From contig NZ_JAHKPD010000008.1 in NCBI RefSeq assembly GCF_018860245.1, positions 1 to 64,000 of the forward strand: a stretch of 64,000 nucleotides of DNA, in the 5' to 3' direction. Under the pieces are notes generated by a model. The model was given only the letters and a program-made list of their open reading frames with translations. It had not been told where the DNA came from and did no database searches. The stretch is from Pseudotamlana agarivorans (GTDB taxonomy: Bacteria; Bacteroidota; Bacteroidia; Flavobacteriales; Flavobacteriaceae). A program made the translations under genes and the position numbers. Shown here piece by piece: positions 45,506-54,161 of the stretch. Each line of letters opens with the position of its first letter. Position 1 is the stretch's first letter.

Positions 45506-46918
45506 ATGAACATTATTCATATCAGTGCAGAATGTTATCCCATTGCCAAAGTTGGCGGTCTTGCCGATGTTGTTGGCGCTTTACCAAAATACCAAAACAG
45601 CTCAAGCATCAGGTCTCAGGTTATTATGCCGTTTTACGACAATGCGTTTACAAAAGCAAATTCATTTTCCCCTTTACAGCACTCTAGTGTTATTTTAGGT
45701 GATAAAACATATCCATTTCGGATTTTAGTTTTAGATGAAAAACCATTGGATTTTGATGTGTTTTTTATAGATATTCCAGATTTACTTTTTAAAGACTATG
45801 TCTATTCAGCATCGGATACGGAGCGCTTTTTAGCCTTTCAAATCGCAACTTTAGACTGGCTTCTTACCTGGGAAACCTATCCAGATATTATTCATTGTCA
45901 CGATCACCACACCGGATTAATTCCTTTTATGCTTCAAGAAAGCTACAAATACGAAGCTTTTAGAAAAATTCCTAATATCCTAACCATACATAATGCCCAA
46001 TACCAAGGTTGGTTTTCACATGATAAAGTGGGTTTAATTCCGCCTTTTAATTTCGACCACGTTGGTTTATTAGATTGGGGAGGTAATATTAACCCTTTAG
46101 CCGCAGCCATAAAATGTGCATGGAGCGTAACAACCGTTTCGCCAAGTTATATGGAAGAGCTTAAACAAGCTGCTAATGGCTTAGAACACCTATTAAGTAC
46201 AGAACATGAGAAGTGTACAGGAATATTAAACGGTATTGACAATGCTGTATGGAATCCAGAAACCGACCATTATCTTTTAAAAAACTATAGCTTAAAAACG
46301 GTGGCCTCTGGGGCAAAGGCCAATAAAAAGCACTTATGTAAATCCTTTAATCTAGATCCTAAAAAACCACTTTTCGCCTTTATTGGACGCTTAGTGTACG
46401 AGAAAGGATCGGATATATTCCCTGAAGTTTTTAAACAAGCCCTAGAAGAAAATGATATTTCCATACTTTTACTAGGTTCAGGAAACCCAGATACCGAAGC
46501 ACAATTAGAAGCCTTAAAACCGCTTTTTGAAGGAAAATTTAATGCGCATATTGGTTACGACGAGCAACTTTCGCATGTTGTTTATGCTGGAGCCGATTTT
46601 TTACTCATGCCTTCTAGAGTTGAGCCTTGTGGGTTAAATCAAATGTACGCACTTCGTTACGGCACCATTCCTATTGTAAGGAGCATTGGCGGACTAAAAG
46701 ATACCGTAACAGATATTGAACAAGAAAAAGGCTTTGGTATTTGCCACCAAAACGTTACTGTTACAGAAATTACCGAAGCTATAAAAAGAGGTGTTGTGCT
46801 TTATAAAAGTCAACCCAAATACAAAGCCATTCAAAAGCAAATCATGGAAATAGACCATTCTTGGGATGTTTCCGCTAACGACTATATAAACTTATATAAT
46901 TCTATTAAAACTAAATAA
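45506..46918 (+). CDS. glgA: glycogen synthase (GT5)
   Basis: The 470-residue enzyme has the ADP-glucose loop KVGGLADVVGALPKY near the N-terminus, HCHDHHTGLIPFML, LTIHNAQYQG and LLMPSRVEPCGLNQMYALRYG (E-x7-E motif). It extends alpha-1,4-glucan from ADP-glucose. It is first of three genes (glgA, glgC, glgB) separated by two or three bases, so synthesis, activation and branching are encoded together. Confidence 0.95.
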   Translation: MNIIHISAECYPIAKVGGLADVVGALPKYQNSSSIRSQVIMPFYDNAFTKANSFSPLQHSSVILGDKTYPFRILVLDEKPLDFDVFFIDIPDLLFKDYVYSASDTERFLAFQIATLDWLLTWETYPDIIHCHDHHTGLIPFMLQESYKYEAFRKIPNILTIHNAQYQGWFSHDKVGLIPPFNFDHVGLLDWGGNINPLAAAIKCAWSVTTVSPSYMEELKQAANGLEHLLSTEHEKCTGILNGIDNAVWNPETDHYLLKNYSLKTVASGAKANKKHLCKSFNLDPKKPLFAFIGRLVYEKGSDIFPEVFKQALEENDISILLLGSGNPDTEAQLEALKPLFEGKFNAHIGYDEQLSHVVYAGADFLLMPSRVEPCGLNQMYALRYGTIPIVRSIGGLKDTVTDIEQEKGFGICHQNVTVTEITEAIKRGVVLYKSQPKYKAIQKQIMEIDHSWDVSANDYINLYNSIKTK

Positions 46919-46920
46919 AT

Positions 46921-48186
46921 ATGATTAACAGTAAGGTTTTATCCATAATCTTAGGAGGAGGACAAGGTTCTAGGTTACACCCATTAACTGAAGAAAGATC
47001 GAAACCCGCAGTGCCAATTGCAGGGAAGTACAGATTGGTTGATATTCCTATTTCCAATTGCATCAATGCAGATATTAAGCGCATGTTTGTATTAACACAA
47101 TTTAACTCAGCATCTTTAAACCGTCATATAAAAGACACTTACCATTTTAGTTTTTTTAGTAGTGCCTTTGTAGACGTATTAGCAGCTGAACAAACTCCCG
47201 ATCATAAGGGGTGGTTTCAAGGTACTGCCGATGCAGTAAGACAAAGTATGCATCATTTTTTAAGACACGATTTTGAATATGCATTAATCCTTTCGGGTGA
47301 TCAACTCTATCAAATGGATTACGCTAAAATGGTAGAAGCTCATGAAGCTAGTGGTGCCGAAATTTCTATCGCAACCATTCCAGTAAATGAAAAAGAAGCT
47401 ACCGAATTTGGTATTTTAAAATCCAATGACGAAAGTGTTATTACCTCTTTTATTGAAAAACCAGACGCGAGTTTATTGCCTGATTGGACTTCAGATGTTA
47501 GTGATGACATGAAAGCCCAAGGAAGAAATTATTTAGCTTCCATGGGTATTTATATCTTCAATAGAGATTTGTTGATTAAACTAATGAACGACGATTCTAC
47601 TATTGATTTTGGTAAGGAAATTATTCCACAATCCATCGACAAACATAAAACACTAAGTTTCCAATACGAAGGCTATTGGACAGATATTGGAAATATCGAT
47701 TCTTTCTTTGAAGCCAATATTGGTTTAACCGACGACATTCCAAAATTCGATTTATACGACAAATCTAAACGTATTTACACCCACGCCAGAATGCTTCCAA
47801 CTACAAAAGTTGCTGGAACCACACTGGATAAAGCAGTAATTGCTGAAGGTTGTATTATTGGTGCTGCTAAAATTGAAAAATCGGTTATCGGAATTCGTTC
47901 TAGAATAGGCGCAGAATCTACCATTATTAAAACATACATGATGGGTAGCGATTACTACGAGTCCCTACAAGAAATCGATGAAAAACGCATTAATATTTTA
48001 ATGGGCATTGGGCAGCGATGCTTTATAAAGAATGCCATCATAGACAAAAATTGCCGTATTGGTGACGACGTTCGTATTAACGGTGGTTCACACCTAAAAG
48101 ATACCGAAACCGACACATACGCGGTTAAAGATGGTATTGTAGTAATTAAAAGCGGAGCAACTATTCCTCACGGATATGTAATATAA
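46921..48186 (+). CDS. glgC: glucose-1-phosphate adenylyltransferase
   Basis: The 421-residue protein has IILGGGQGSRLHPLTEERSKPAVPI at the start, GWFQGTADAVRQ, LSGDQLYQMDY, IEKPDAS and YWTDIGNIDSF, then a C-terminal left-handed beta-helix. GlgC makes ADP-glucose from ATP and glucose-1-phosphate, the committed and allosterically controlled step of glycogen synthesis. It follows glgA by two bases. Confidence 0.96.
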   Translation: MINSKVLSIILGGGQGSRLHPLTEERSKPAVPIAGKYRLVDIPISNCINADIKRMFVLTQFNSASLNRHIKDTYHFSFFSSAFVDVLAAEQTPDHKGWFQGTADAVRQSMHHFLRHDFEYALILSGDQLYQMDYAKMVEAHEASGAEISIATIPVNEKEATEFGILKSNDESVITSFIEKPDASLLPDWTSDVSDDMKAQGRNYLASMGIYIFNRDLLIKLMNDDSTIDFGKEIIPQSIDKHKTLSFQYEGYWTDIGNIDSFFEANIGLTDDIPKFDLYDKSKRIYTHARMLPTTKVAGTTLDKAVIAEGCIIGAAKIEKSVIGIRSRIGAESTIIKTYMMGSDYYESLQEIDEKRINILMGIGQRCFIKNAIIDKNCRIGDDVRINGGSHLKDTETDTYAVKDGIVVIKSGATIPHGYVI

Positions 48187-48189
48187 TAT

Positions 48190-50097
48190 ATGGCACAGGT
48201 AAAAGTTTACAGTTTATTTACAGAATTTGATATTAACCTTTTCAAAGCAGGAAAACACTTTAGGCTTTACGAAAAATTTGGTTCACACATTGTTACCGTC
48301 GATGGTATTGAAGGTGTTTACTTTGCCGTTTGGGCACCATCAGCAAAACACGTTTCTGTTATTGGTGACTTTAATTTCTGGAAGGAAGGCGAGCATCAAC
48401 TTAATGTGCGTTGGGATTCCAGTGGTATTTGGGAAGGTTTTATTCCGCTTGTAGGAAAGGGGACCACTTACAAATACAAAATTGAAAGTAACAACGACGG
48501 TATAAAAACAGAAAAAGCCGATCCCTATGCCAGACGTTATGAACACCCGCCAAAAACGGCCTCCATTGTTTGGGACGATTCTTATAAATGGAAGGATAAA
48601 AGCTGGTTAAAAAAGCGTAAAAAACACAATGCCTTGGATGCGCCATACTCCGTTTACGAAGTGCATTTAGGTTCCTGGAAAAAGAATCTAGAAGAAAACC
48701 GCTTTTTATCCTATTACGAGTTGGCAGACGACTTAGTCACGTATGTAAAAGACATGAATTTTACTCATGTCGAGCTCATGCCTATCATGGAATTTCCATA
48801 CGACCCTTCTTGGGGCTATCAAATTACTGGGTATTTCGCGCCAACATCACGTTTTGGTTATCCCGAAGAATTTAAATACCTCGTAGACAAATTACACCAA
48901 AACGATATAGGTATCATTTTAGACTGGGTACCATCACATTTCCCCGAAGATGCTCATGGTTTAGGTTTTTTCGATGGTTCAAACCTATACGAACACCCTG
49001 ATCCTAAAAAGGGCTATCACCAAGATTGGAAAAGTTTAATATTCAATTATGAACGTAATGAAGTACGTTCCTTTTTAATAAGTAATGCCCTTTTTTGGTT
49101 AGACCAATACCACGCCGATGGGCTTCGCGTAGATGCCGTAGCTTCCATGTTGTTTTTAGACTATTCTAGAGAAGATGGCGAATGGGAACCTAATATTTAT
49201 GGCGGTAGAGAAAATCTAGCCGTAATAAGCTTCCTTAAAGAATTAAATGAAGAAGTGTACGCCTCATTTCCTGATGTGCAAACCATCGCCGAAGAGTCCA
49301 CCGCATTCCCAATGGTTTCTAAACCAACATCGCTTGGTGGCTTAGGATTTGGTATGAAATGGATGATGGGTTGGATGCACGATACACTGGAATATTTTGG
49401 AAAAGATCCTATTTATAGAAAGTACCATCAAAACGATATCACCTTTAGCTTGGCTTACGTTTTTACAGAAAACTTTATGCTTCCCTTATCGCATGACGAA
49501 GTCGTTTATGGTAAAAACTCCATTTTAGGAAGAATGCCTGGCGACGAGTGGCAACGTTTTGCCAACCTACGTTTATTATATGGTTACATGTTCACCCACC
49601 CTGGAACAAAACTTTTATTTATGGGCGGTGAATTCGGCCAATATAACGAGTGGAATTTTCAAGAAAGCATTGAATGGGACTTGCTAGAATTTAAACCGCA
49701 TCAAGACACGCTTAACTATTACAAAGCCCTTAATAAACTCTATAAAACAACGCCTGCATTATACGAGCAAGGCTTTAGCCAGGATGGTTTTGAATGGATT
49801 AGCTATGGCGACCATGAAAACTCTGTGATTTCGTACCTTAGAAAAGGCTATAAGGAAAAAGAAAACGTCGTTGTAGTTTGTAATATGACCCCAGCGGTGT
49901 TAGAAAACTATAAAATTGGCGTAAATACTAAGGGTAAACTGGAAGAAATTTTTAATAGTGATGCCAAAGCTTTTGGTGGTAGTGGTATAGGAAATAAAAA
50001 AGCAATTAGCATTAAAAAAGATCCTTGGGATGGAAAGGCTTTTTCTGCAGATGTCACTTTAGCGCCTTTAGCTGTTACTGTTTTTAAATTTAAATAA
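48190..50097 (+). CDS. glgB: 1,4-alpha-glucan branching enzyme (GH13)
   Basis: The 635-residue enzyme has an N-terminal CBM48 module (about 20-110), a GH13 barrel with DWVPSHFPEDAHGL, DGLRVDAVASMLFLDY (nucleophile Asp), TIAEESTAFP (acid/base Glu) and PLSHDEVVYGK, and a C-terminal beta domain. It creates alpha-1,6 branches. It is last of the glgA-C-B operon, three bases after glgC. No phosphorylase or debranching gene accompanies it. Confidence 0.96.
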   Translation: MAQVKVYSLFTEFDINLFKAGKHFRLYEKFGSHIVTVDGIEGVYFAVWAPSAKHVSVIGDFNFWKEGEHQLNVRWDSSGIWEGFIPLVGKGTTYKYKIESNNDGIKTEKADPYARRYEHPPKTASIVWDDSYKWKDKSWLKKRKKHNALDAPYSVYEVHLGSWKKNLEENRFLSYYELADDLVTYVKDMNFTHVELMPIMEFPYDPSWGYQITGYFAPTSRFGYPEEFKYLVDKLHQNDIGIILDWVPSHFPEDAHGLGFFDGSNLYEHPDPKKGYHQDWKSLIFNYERNEVRSFLISNALFWLDQYHADGLRVDAVASMLFLDYSREDGEWEPNIYGGRENLAVISFLKELNEEVYASFPDVQTIAEESTAFPMVSKPTSLGGLGFGMKWMMGWMHDTLEYFGKDPIYRKYHQNDITFSLAYVFTENFMLPLSHDEVVYGKNSILGRMPGDEWQRFANLRLLYGYMFTHPGTKLLFMGGEFGQYNEWNFQESIEWDLLEFKPHQDTLNYYKALNKLYKTTPALYEQGFSQDGFEWISYGDHENSVISYLRKGYKEKENVVVVCNMTPAVLENYKIGVNTKGKLEEIFNSDAKAFGGSGIGNKKAISIKKDPWDGKAFSADVTLAPLAVTVFKFK

Positions 50098-50144
50098 TTT
50101 AATTCCTAGTTCGCCGTATTAAAAAAATCATTGAAACTAGTGGA

Positions 50145-50600
50145 GTGATTAGAAAATACACAAAAAAGGACAGACATCAAGTTATTACATTATTGAGGCA
50201 AAATACACCAAAGTATTTTGCCTCTTCTGAGGAAACAGACTTTGAAAATTATCTAAAAAATGAAGTAGAAGATTACTTTGTTTACGAACAAAATTCTATA
50301 ATTATTGGTACTGGAGGCATCAACTACTTTCCAACTGAAAAAACGGCACGACTTTCTTGGGATATGATTCACCCAAAACACCAAGGAAAAGGCATCGGGA
50401 AAGCATTAACGCAATACCGCATCAATTATCTACTTGAAAATCAAAACATTGAATTCATCGTGGTTCGAACCACGCAGTTAGCCTTTCAGTTTTATGAAAA
50501 AATGGGCTTTATGCTCATGAGTATCGAAAAGGATTACTGGGCTGAAAATTTTGATCTTTATGAGATGAAAATGCCAATTAAATCGAATTTTTCAAAATAA
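50145..50600 (+). CDS. GNAT-family N-acetyltransferase
   Basis: The 151-residue protein has the acetyl-CoA-binding motif HPKHQGKGIGKALTQY (about 85-100) and the C-terminal QFYEKMGFML. The start is GTG at 50145; an in-frame stop lies just upstream and no ATG is available nearby. The acceptor substrate is unknown. It lies 47 bases after glgB and 24 before a second acetyltransferase gene, with which it may be co-transcribed. Confidence 0.85.
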   Translation: MIRKYTKKDRHQVITLLRQNTPKYFASSEETDFENYLKNEVEDYFVYEQNSIIIGTGGINYFPTEKTARLSWDMIHPKHQGKGIGKALTQYRINYLLENQNIEFIVVRTTQLAFQFYEKMGFMLMSIEKDYWAENFDLYEMKMPIKSNFSK

Positions 50601-50624
50601 TTACAAGCTCTCATTATTTATTAA

Positions 50625-51140
50625 ATGCATAGCATCATTGAAACAAAAAGGCTTTGGATTAGAGAAATAGAGCCTGAAGATATAGATTGTTTACTACAAA
50701 TTTATAACCATCCTGAGAACATGGTTTTTATTCCGAATTCTAATTTCAAATGGACTGAAACCAGTCTCAAGGAGAAATACCATAAAATAAACCAAGACTA
50801 CATTAATGGTTTTGGTGTTTTCCTTGTTCAGCTTAAAGATAGTGACACGGTTATTGGAGAAGCCGGTCTTTTCAATTCGTTTGAAAATACTAAACATTTG
50901 GAGCTAGGTTATATTGTTGACCATAAATTCTGGAGAAACGGCTATGGATCCGAAATTTGTAAAGCCTTAATTAATTACGGGTTTCAACAATTAAAACTAG
51001 ACAAATTAACCGCTAGAATGTTTAAAGAAAATTTAGCATCAATTAAATTATCTGAGTATTGCGGCATGAAATTAGTAGAAAGCAAATCACCTAAAAATGA
51101 TGTCGAATTTTACGAATATGAGATTAGTGATAATAATTAG
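50625..51140 (+). CDS. RimJ/RimL-type GNAT acetyltransferase
   Basis: The 171-residue protein begins IIETKRLWIREIEPEDIDCLLQIY, as in the RimJ/RimL group, and has the acetyl-CoA loop DHKFWRNGYGSEICKAL (about 103-119) and ENLASIKLSEYCGMKL near the end. Members acetylate protein N-termini or small molecules; the target is unknown. Same strand as the preceding GNAT gene. Confidence 0.87.
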   Translation: MHSIIETKRLWIREIEPEDIDCLLQIYNHPENMVFIPNSNFKWTETSLKEKYHKINQDYINGFGVFLVQLKDSDTVIGEAGLFNSFENTKHLELGYIVDHKFWRNGYGSEICKALINYGFQQLKLDKLTARMFKENLASIKLSEYCGMKLVESKSPKNDVEFYEYEISDNN

Positions 51141-51187
51141 TGTAAGCGCGTAGCCGCACTAAAAACTAAAACTACACAATAAAAAAC

Positions 51188-51577
51188 TTACCAATCCCTA
51201 TCAGCTAAACGCACATCTTGAAAAGTAGGTGCACCTTCGGTAATGCTACCAATACCTTTTTTATTTATCTTAAACGTAACATCTTTAGTGGTAGTAAATA
51301 ACAAAACGGTTAAAAAAGACTTTTTAAGATGTGGTTTTAAAACTTCCAAAGCCTGCTCTAAAGTAAGTTCTTCTTCCACATCCTCAGTTTCTTTCAACCG
51401 ATAACGAAGCTTTAGTAATACTTTAAAATCACCTTCAGAAGCAAGCGGTCTCAAAAATATATTTTTCAAATTAGGCTTCCCAATGGTTTTTGCCATCGTT
51501 AACTTAGCAAAACGTCCTTCTTGAATACTTTCTTTTACTTGTTCCCAAAAAAGAACAAAATCTTCTTGATAAGTCAT
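51188..51577 (-). CDS. conserved hypothetical protein
   Basis: From the ATG at 51577 (MTYQEDFVLFWEQVKESI) the protein has 129 residues. The frame extends to 51634, but the extra residues are leader-like. It is soluble, with KLTMAKTIGKPNLKNIFLRPL, LLKLRYRLKETED and FLTVLLFTTTKDVTFKINKKG, and ends LADRDW. I remember similar uncharacterised flavobacterial proteins but no function. It is convergent with the GNAT genes. Confidence 0.65.
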   Translation of the reverse strand: MTYQEDFVLFWEQVKESIQEGRFAKLTMAKTIGKPNLKNIFLRPLASEGDFKVLLKLRYRLKETEDVEEELTLEQALEVLKPHLKKSFLTVLLFTTTKDVTFKINKKGIGSITEGAPTFQDVRLADRDW

Positions 51578-51740
51578 AACTGAAGCTTTATACCAATTTA
51601 ATTGTAGAGACTTCAAAAATAACACTATTTTCAATACTAATGTCGTTATCCCACCTTCCTAATTGGAAATTTCAAAAGCTATAAAAACAAAACCTGATTA
51701 TACCAGAATTAATGTTAGTATAAGGTAGTTTCAAATATCT

Positions 51741-51748
51741 TATCTTTG
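51741..51748 (+). promoter_or_regulatory. -7 box of alginate lyase gene
   Basis: TATCTTTG fits TAnnTTTG. It would give a leader of about 95 bases before the ATG at 51849, long for this window and room for regulation. Confidence 0.45.
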
Positions 51749-51848
51749 CCCAATAAAACAAACAACTACTTCATAGCAACAGCGTCTACTTTTTTTAGCT
51801 ACCAAATAAAAAATAGGCCCCAAAAAATACATTTAACTATTTATTTTT

Positions 51849-52754
51849 ATGAAGATTAAAGCATTTTTAAAACATACGACTATCGTATTGTTATCCATTG
51901 TTTTTATTACCGCTTGTAGTTCTAGTGACCATCCTGAAACACCTGATGTAGAAAAAGAACCTGAAAAAGAAGTTGAGGAAGAAGTAAAACCACCTGTTGC
52001 CGAGGAAACCCCAAACATTACTTGGAAAAACTGGTACCTCTCTGTTCCGATAAACCGAGGAAACGGTAGTGCAACCTCTATCGGTTATGAAACTATTGTT
52101 AATGATAATTTAACTACAGATCAAGCGAAATACTTCTACAAAAATAACGATGGAAGCTACACATTGTATACAAAATTTACTGGGTTTACCACCTCTGGTG
52201 AATCTGCTCTAGGCGATAAGTACTGCCGTACCGAGCTTAGAGAATACTGGAGAGGCAATCAAGATACCGGCGATAATTGGTCTATGAGCACTGGTACGCA
52301 TATTTTAGAGTCTACCATTCACGTGGATTATGTGGAAGGAAACGGACGCACCATCGTTGCACAAATTCACGGAAAAGAATCGACAGGAATTACCGGTAAT
52401 CCTGCTACGGTAAAAATTAGATGGAACAGTGGTATGATTCAAATTGATTATTATACAAAACCAGAAAATAACGATCCGTGGACTAGTAAATATGATGCTA
52501 AATTAGATTTCGGACGTGTAGATCATGAAAAATTCACCTTCAAAATTAAAATTGAAAACGGCAAAATGTATTGCGCCCTAGTTTGCGAAGCCAAAGGTTT
52601 AAACATAGACTATACAGAAATTTACAATTATGTAGGGAATGGCTATGTGCATGAAAACTATTTCAAAACTGGTAATTATTTTGGGTGGCATGATGATTAT
52701 GAAAAAGCCGCGCAAGTGGTATTGCACGAAGTGGTAACAGATCACACCGATTAA
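51849..52754 (+). CDS. PL7 alginate lyase lipoprotein
   Basis: The 301-residue protein has a lipoprotein signal with Cys23 (FITACSSS), an acidic Glu/Pro/Lys linker (about 28-53) and a PL7 jelly-roll. The catalytic elements are RTELR at 126-130, QIH at 171-173 and YFKTGNY at 270-276, so Arg, Gln, His and Tyr are kept. QIH rather than QVH is usually linked to guluronate-containing substrate. The third motif ends FGW instead of the usual NQ. The acidic stretch after the cysteine resembles Bacteroidota surface-export signals. No SusC/SusD or other alginate gene is adjacent. Confidence 0.88.
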   Translation: MKIKAFLKHTTIVLLSIVFITACSSSDHPETPDVEKEPEKEVEEEVKPPVAEETPNITWKNWYLSVPINRGNGSATSIGYETIVNDNLTTDQAKYFYKNNDGSYTLYTKFTGFTTSGESALGDKYCRTELREYWRGNQDTGDNWSMSTGTHILESTIHVDYVEGNGRTIVAQIHGKESTGITGNPATVKIRWNSGMIQIDYYTKPENNDPWTSKYDAKLDFGRVDHEKFTFKIKIENGKMYCALVCEAKGLNIDYTEIYNYVGNGYVHENYFKTGNYFGWHDDYEKAAQVVLHEVVTDHTD

Positions 52755-52829
52755 GTCGCTTTAAACAACTTTGGAAGAAAATATCTCGTCAAGCTGCACT
52801 TGATTCAGGTTTTCATCAGGAAACAACAC

Positions 52830-52877
52830 AAATCCAATTTTACACTTTCTAGAAAAGTTTAAAATTGGATTTTTTTG
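52830..52877 (+). terminator. intrinsic terminator after alginate lyase gene
   Basis: AAATCCAATTTTA pairs with TAAAATTGGATTT (13 pairs), with an inner ACTTT/AAAGT helix and a T-run at 52870-52876. Confidence 0.75.
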
Positions 52878-52889
52878 TAAATTTATATC

Positions 52890-53270
52890 ATGTCAACAAC
52901 TACTCCAGAACACGACGCACGCGTAGCCAAACTTACTTTTGCTTCTGTTTATCCGGATTACATCACGAAAGTTGAGAAAAAAGGGCGAACAAAAGCCGAA
53001 TTAAACCAAGTTATAACATGGCTAACGGGTTTTACCCCAGAACAACTTGAAAACCTTATTCAAGAGAAAGTCAGCTTTAAAACCTTTTTTGAACAAGCGA
53101 CCTTAAACAAAAATGCTCACCTCATAACGGGCGTGATTTGTGGCTATCGCATTGAAGATATTACCACCCCTTTAACACAACAAGCCCGATATTTAGACAA
53201 ACTAGTTGATGAACTGGCTAAAGGCCGAAAAATGGAAAAAATTTTGAGGGGCTCTGCTACTGAAAAGTAA
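52890..53270 (+). CDS. DUF2200 family protein
   Basis: The 126-residue protein begins with EHDARVAKLTFASVYPDYITKVEKKGRTK, then QVITWLTGF and ITGVICGYRIEDI, the DUF2200 signature. It is small and soluble with no catalytic motif I recognise. The family is widespread but uncharacterised. It lies 53 bases before a HigA-like regulator gene on the same strand. Confidence 0.88.
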   Translation: MSTTTPEHDARVAKLTFASVYPDYITKVEKKGRTKAELNQVITWLTGFTPEQLENLIQEKVSFKTFFEQATLNKNAHLITGVICGYRIEDITTPLTQQARYLDKLVDELAKGRKMEKILRGSATEK

Positions 53271-53323
53271 AGTATAATGTACTATTTTAATTCTTTCTAT
53301 CTAAAACTCTTAATTGAAATACT

Positions 53324-53641
53324 ATGAAAATGAAAAGAATGACACTTGACCAAATGAAGGACAAGGATATTGGATTAGTTGGTACGCCTGAAAGAGACAA
53401 ATATGAATTTGAATTAAGAATGGAAGTGCTTGGTGATATGATAAAGACTGTTCGCAAGGAACGAAAACTAACCCAAGAACAACTCGGAGATTTAGTTGGA
53501 GTGCAAAAATCTCAAATCTCTAAATTAGAAAGAAACACTAAAAACGTCACTATTGAAACGATTTTAAAAGTATTTAGTGCATTAAAAACGAACGTACGAT
53601 TTAGCGTAGAAATGGATGAATCAGAATTTAATATTGCATAA
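53324..53641 (+). CDS. XRE-family regulator, HigA-like
   Basis: The 105-residue protein has an N-terminal MTLDQMKDKDIGLVGTPERDKYEFELRME extension and a helix-turn-helix (IKTVRKERKLTQEQLGDLVGVQKSQISKLER, about 45-75). Both are typical of HigA antitoxins whose RelE-type toxin gene lies just upstream. Here the upstream neighbour is DUF2200 with only 53 bases between, so the toxin is absent and this is an orphan antitoxin-like repressor. It is followed by DUF3995 after three bases. Confidence 0.85.
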   Translation: MKMKRMTLDQMKDKDIGLVGTPERDKYEFELRMEVLGDMIKTVRKERKLTQEQLGDLVGVQKSQISKLERNTKNVTIETILKVFSALKTNVRFSVEMDESEFNIA

Positions 53642-53644
53642 ACC

Positions 53645-54061
53645 ATGTTTTTACCAACAATACTAAGCCTTATCTTTATAACACTAGGATTAATTCACTT
53701 CAACTGGGTCATTGGAGGCCAATTCGGGTTACATGCTTCCTTACCAACCAACGAAAACGGTGAACTCATGTTAAAGCCTAAAAAATACGATAGCGCCATT
53801 GTAGGTTTGGGCTTAACAGCTTTTGCGCTTTTTTATAGCCTCAAAGCAGGGTTGCTAGATTTTGTTTTACCGGAATGGGTATTCACCTATGGCGGGTGGA
53901 TTATTCCAATAATATTCATCATTCGTGCTATTGGTGAATTTAAATATGTAGGCTTCTTTAAAAAAGTAAAGCAAACACAATTCGCTAAAGCAGACACCAA
54001 AATCTTTTCCCCTTTATGTTTGTTTATTGCCATTTCAGGAATTATTATTCAGCTCTCGTAA
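53645..54061 (+). CDS. DUF3995 membrane protein
   Basis: The 138-residue protein has four hydrophobic helices and the DUF3995 features LIHFNWVIGGQFGLHASLP and YVGFFKKVKQTQFAKADTKIFSPLC. Function unknown. It is three bases downstream of the HigA-like gene and probably in its operon. Confidence 0.82.
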   Translation: MFLPTILSLIFITLGLIHFNWVIGGQFGLHASLPTNENGELMLKPKKYDSAIVGLGLTAFALFYSLKAGLLDFVLPEWVFTYGGWIIPIIFIIRAIGEFKYVGFFKKVKQTQFAKADTKIFSPLCLFIAISGIIIQLS

Positions 54062-54136
54062 CCTCAACCACGTAAACATTTAAATAAAAAACAAAAAACG
54101 CTGTACTGGTGAAATGGTATTTCTACAGATTAGCTT

Positions 54137-54144
54137 TATTTTTG
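54137..54144 (+). promoter_or_regulatory. -7 box of the second dus gene
   Basis: TATTTTTG ends 17 bases before the ATG at 54162 and lies inside the longer open frame, supporting the shorter start. Confidence 0.5.
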
Positions 54145-54161
54145 CAGCTCGAATTAACAAC

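Noticed and set aside
51849-52754. Alginate polysaccharide utilisation locus
   Set aside because: No SusC/SusD pair, second lyase, or uronate-metabolism gene flanks the lyase.
52890-53641. HigB-HigA toxin-antitoxin pair
   Set aside because: The gene before the HigA-like regulator is a clear DUF2200 member with no RelE-type features that I can see.
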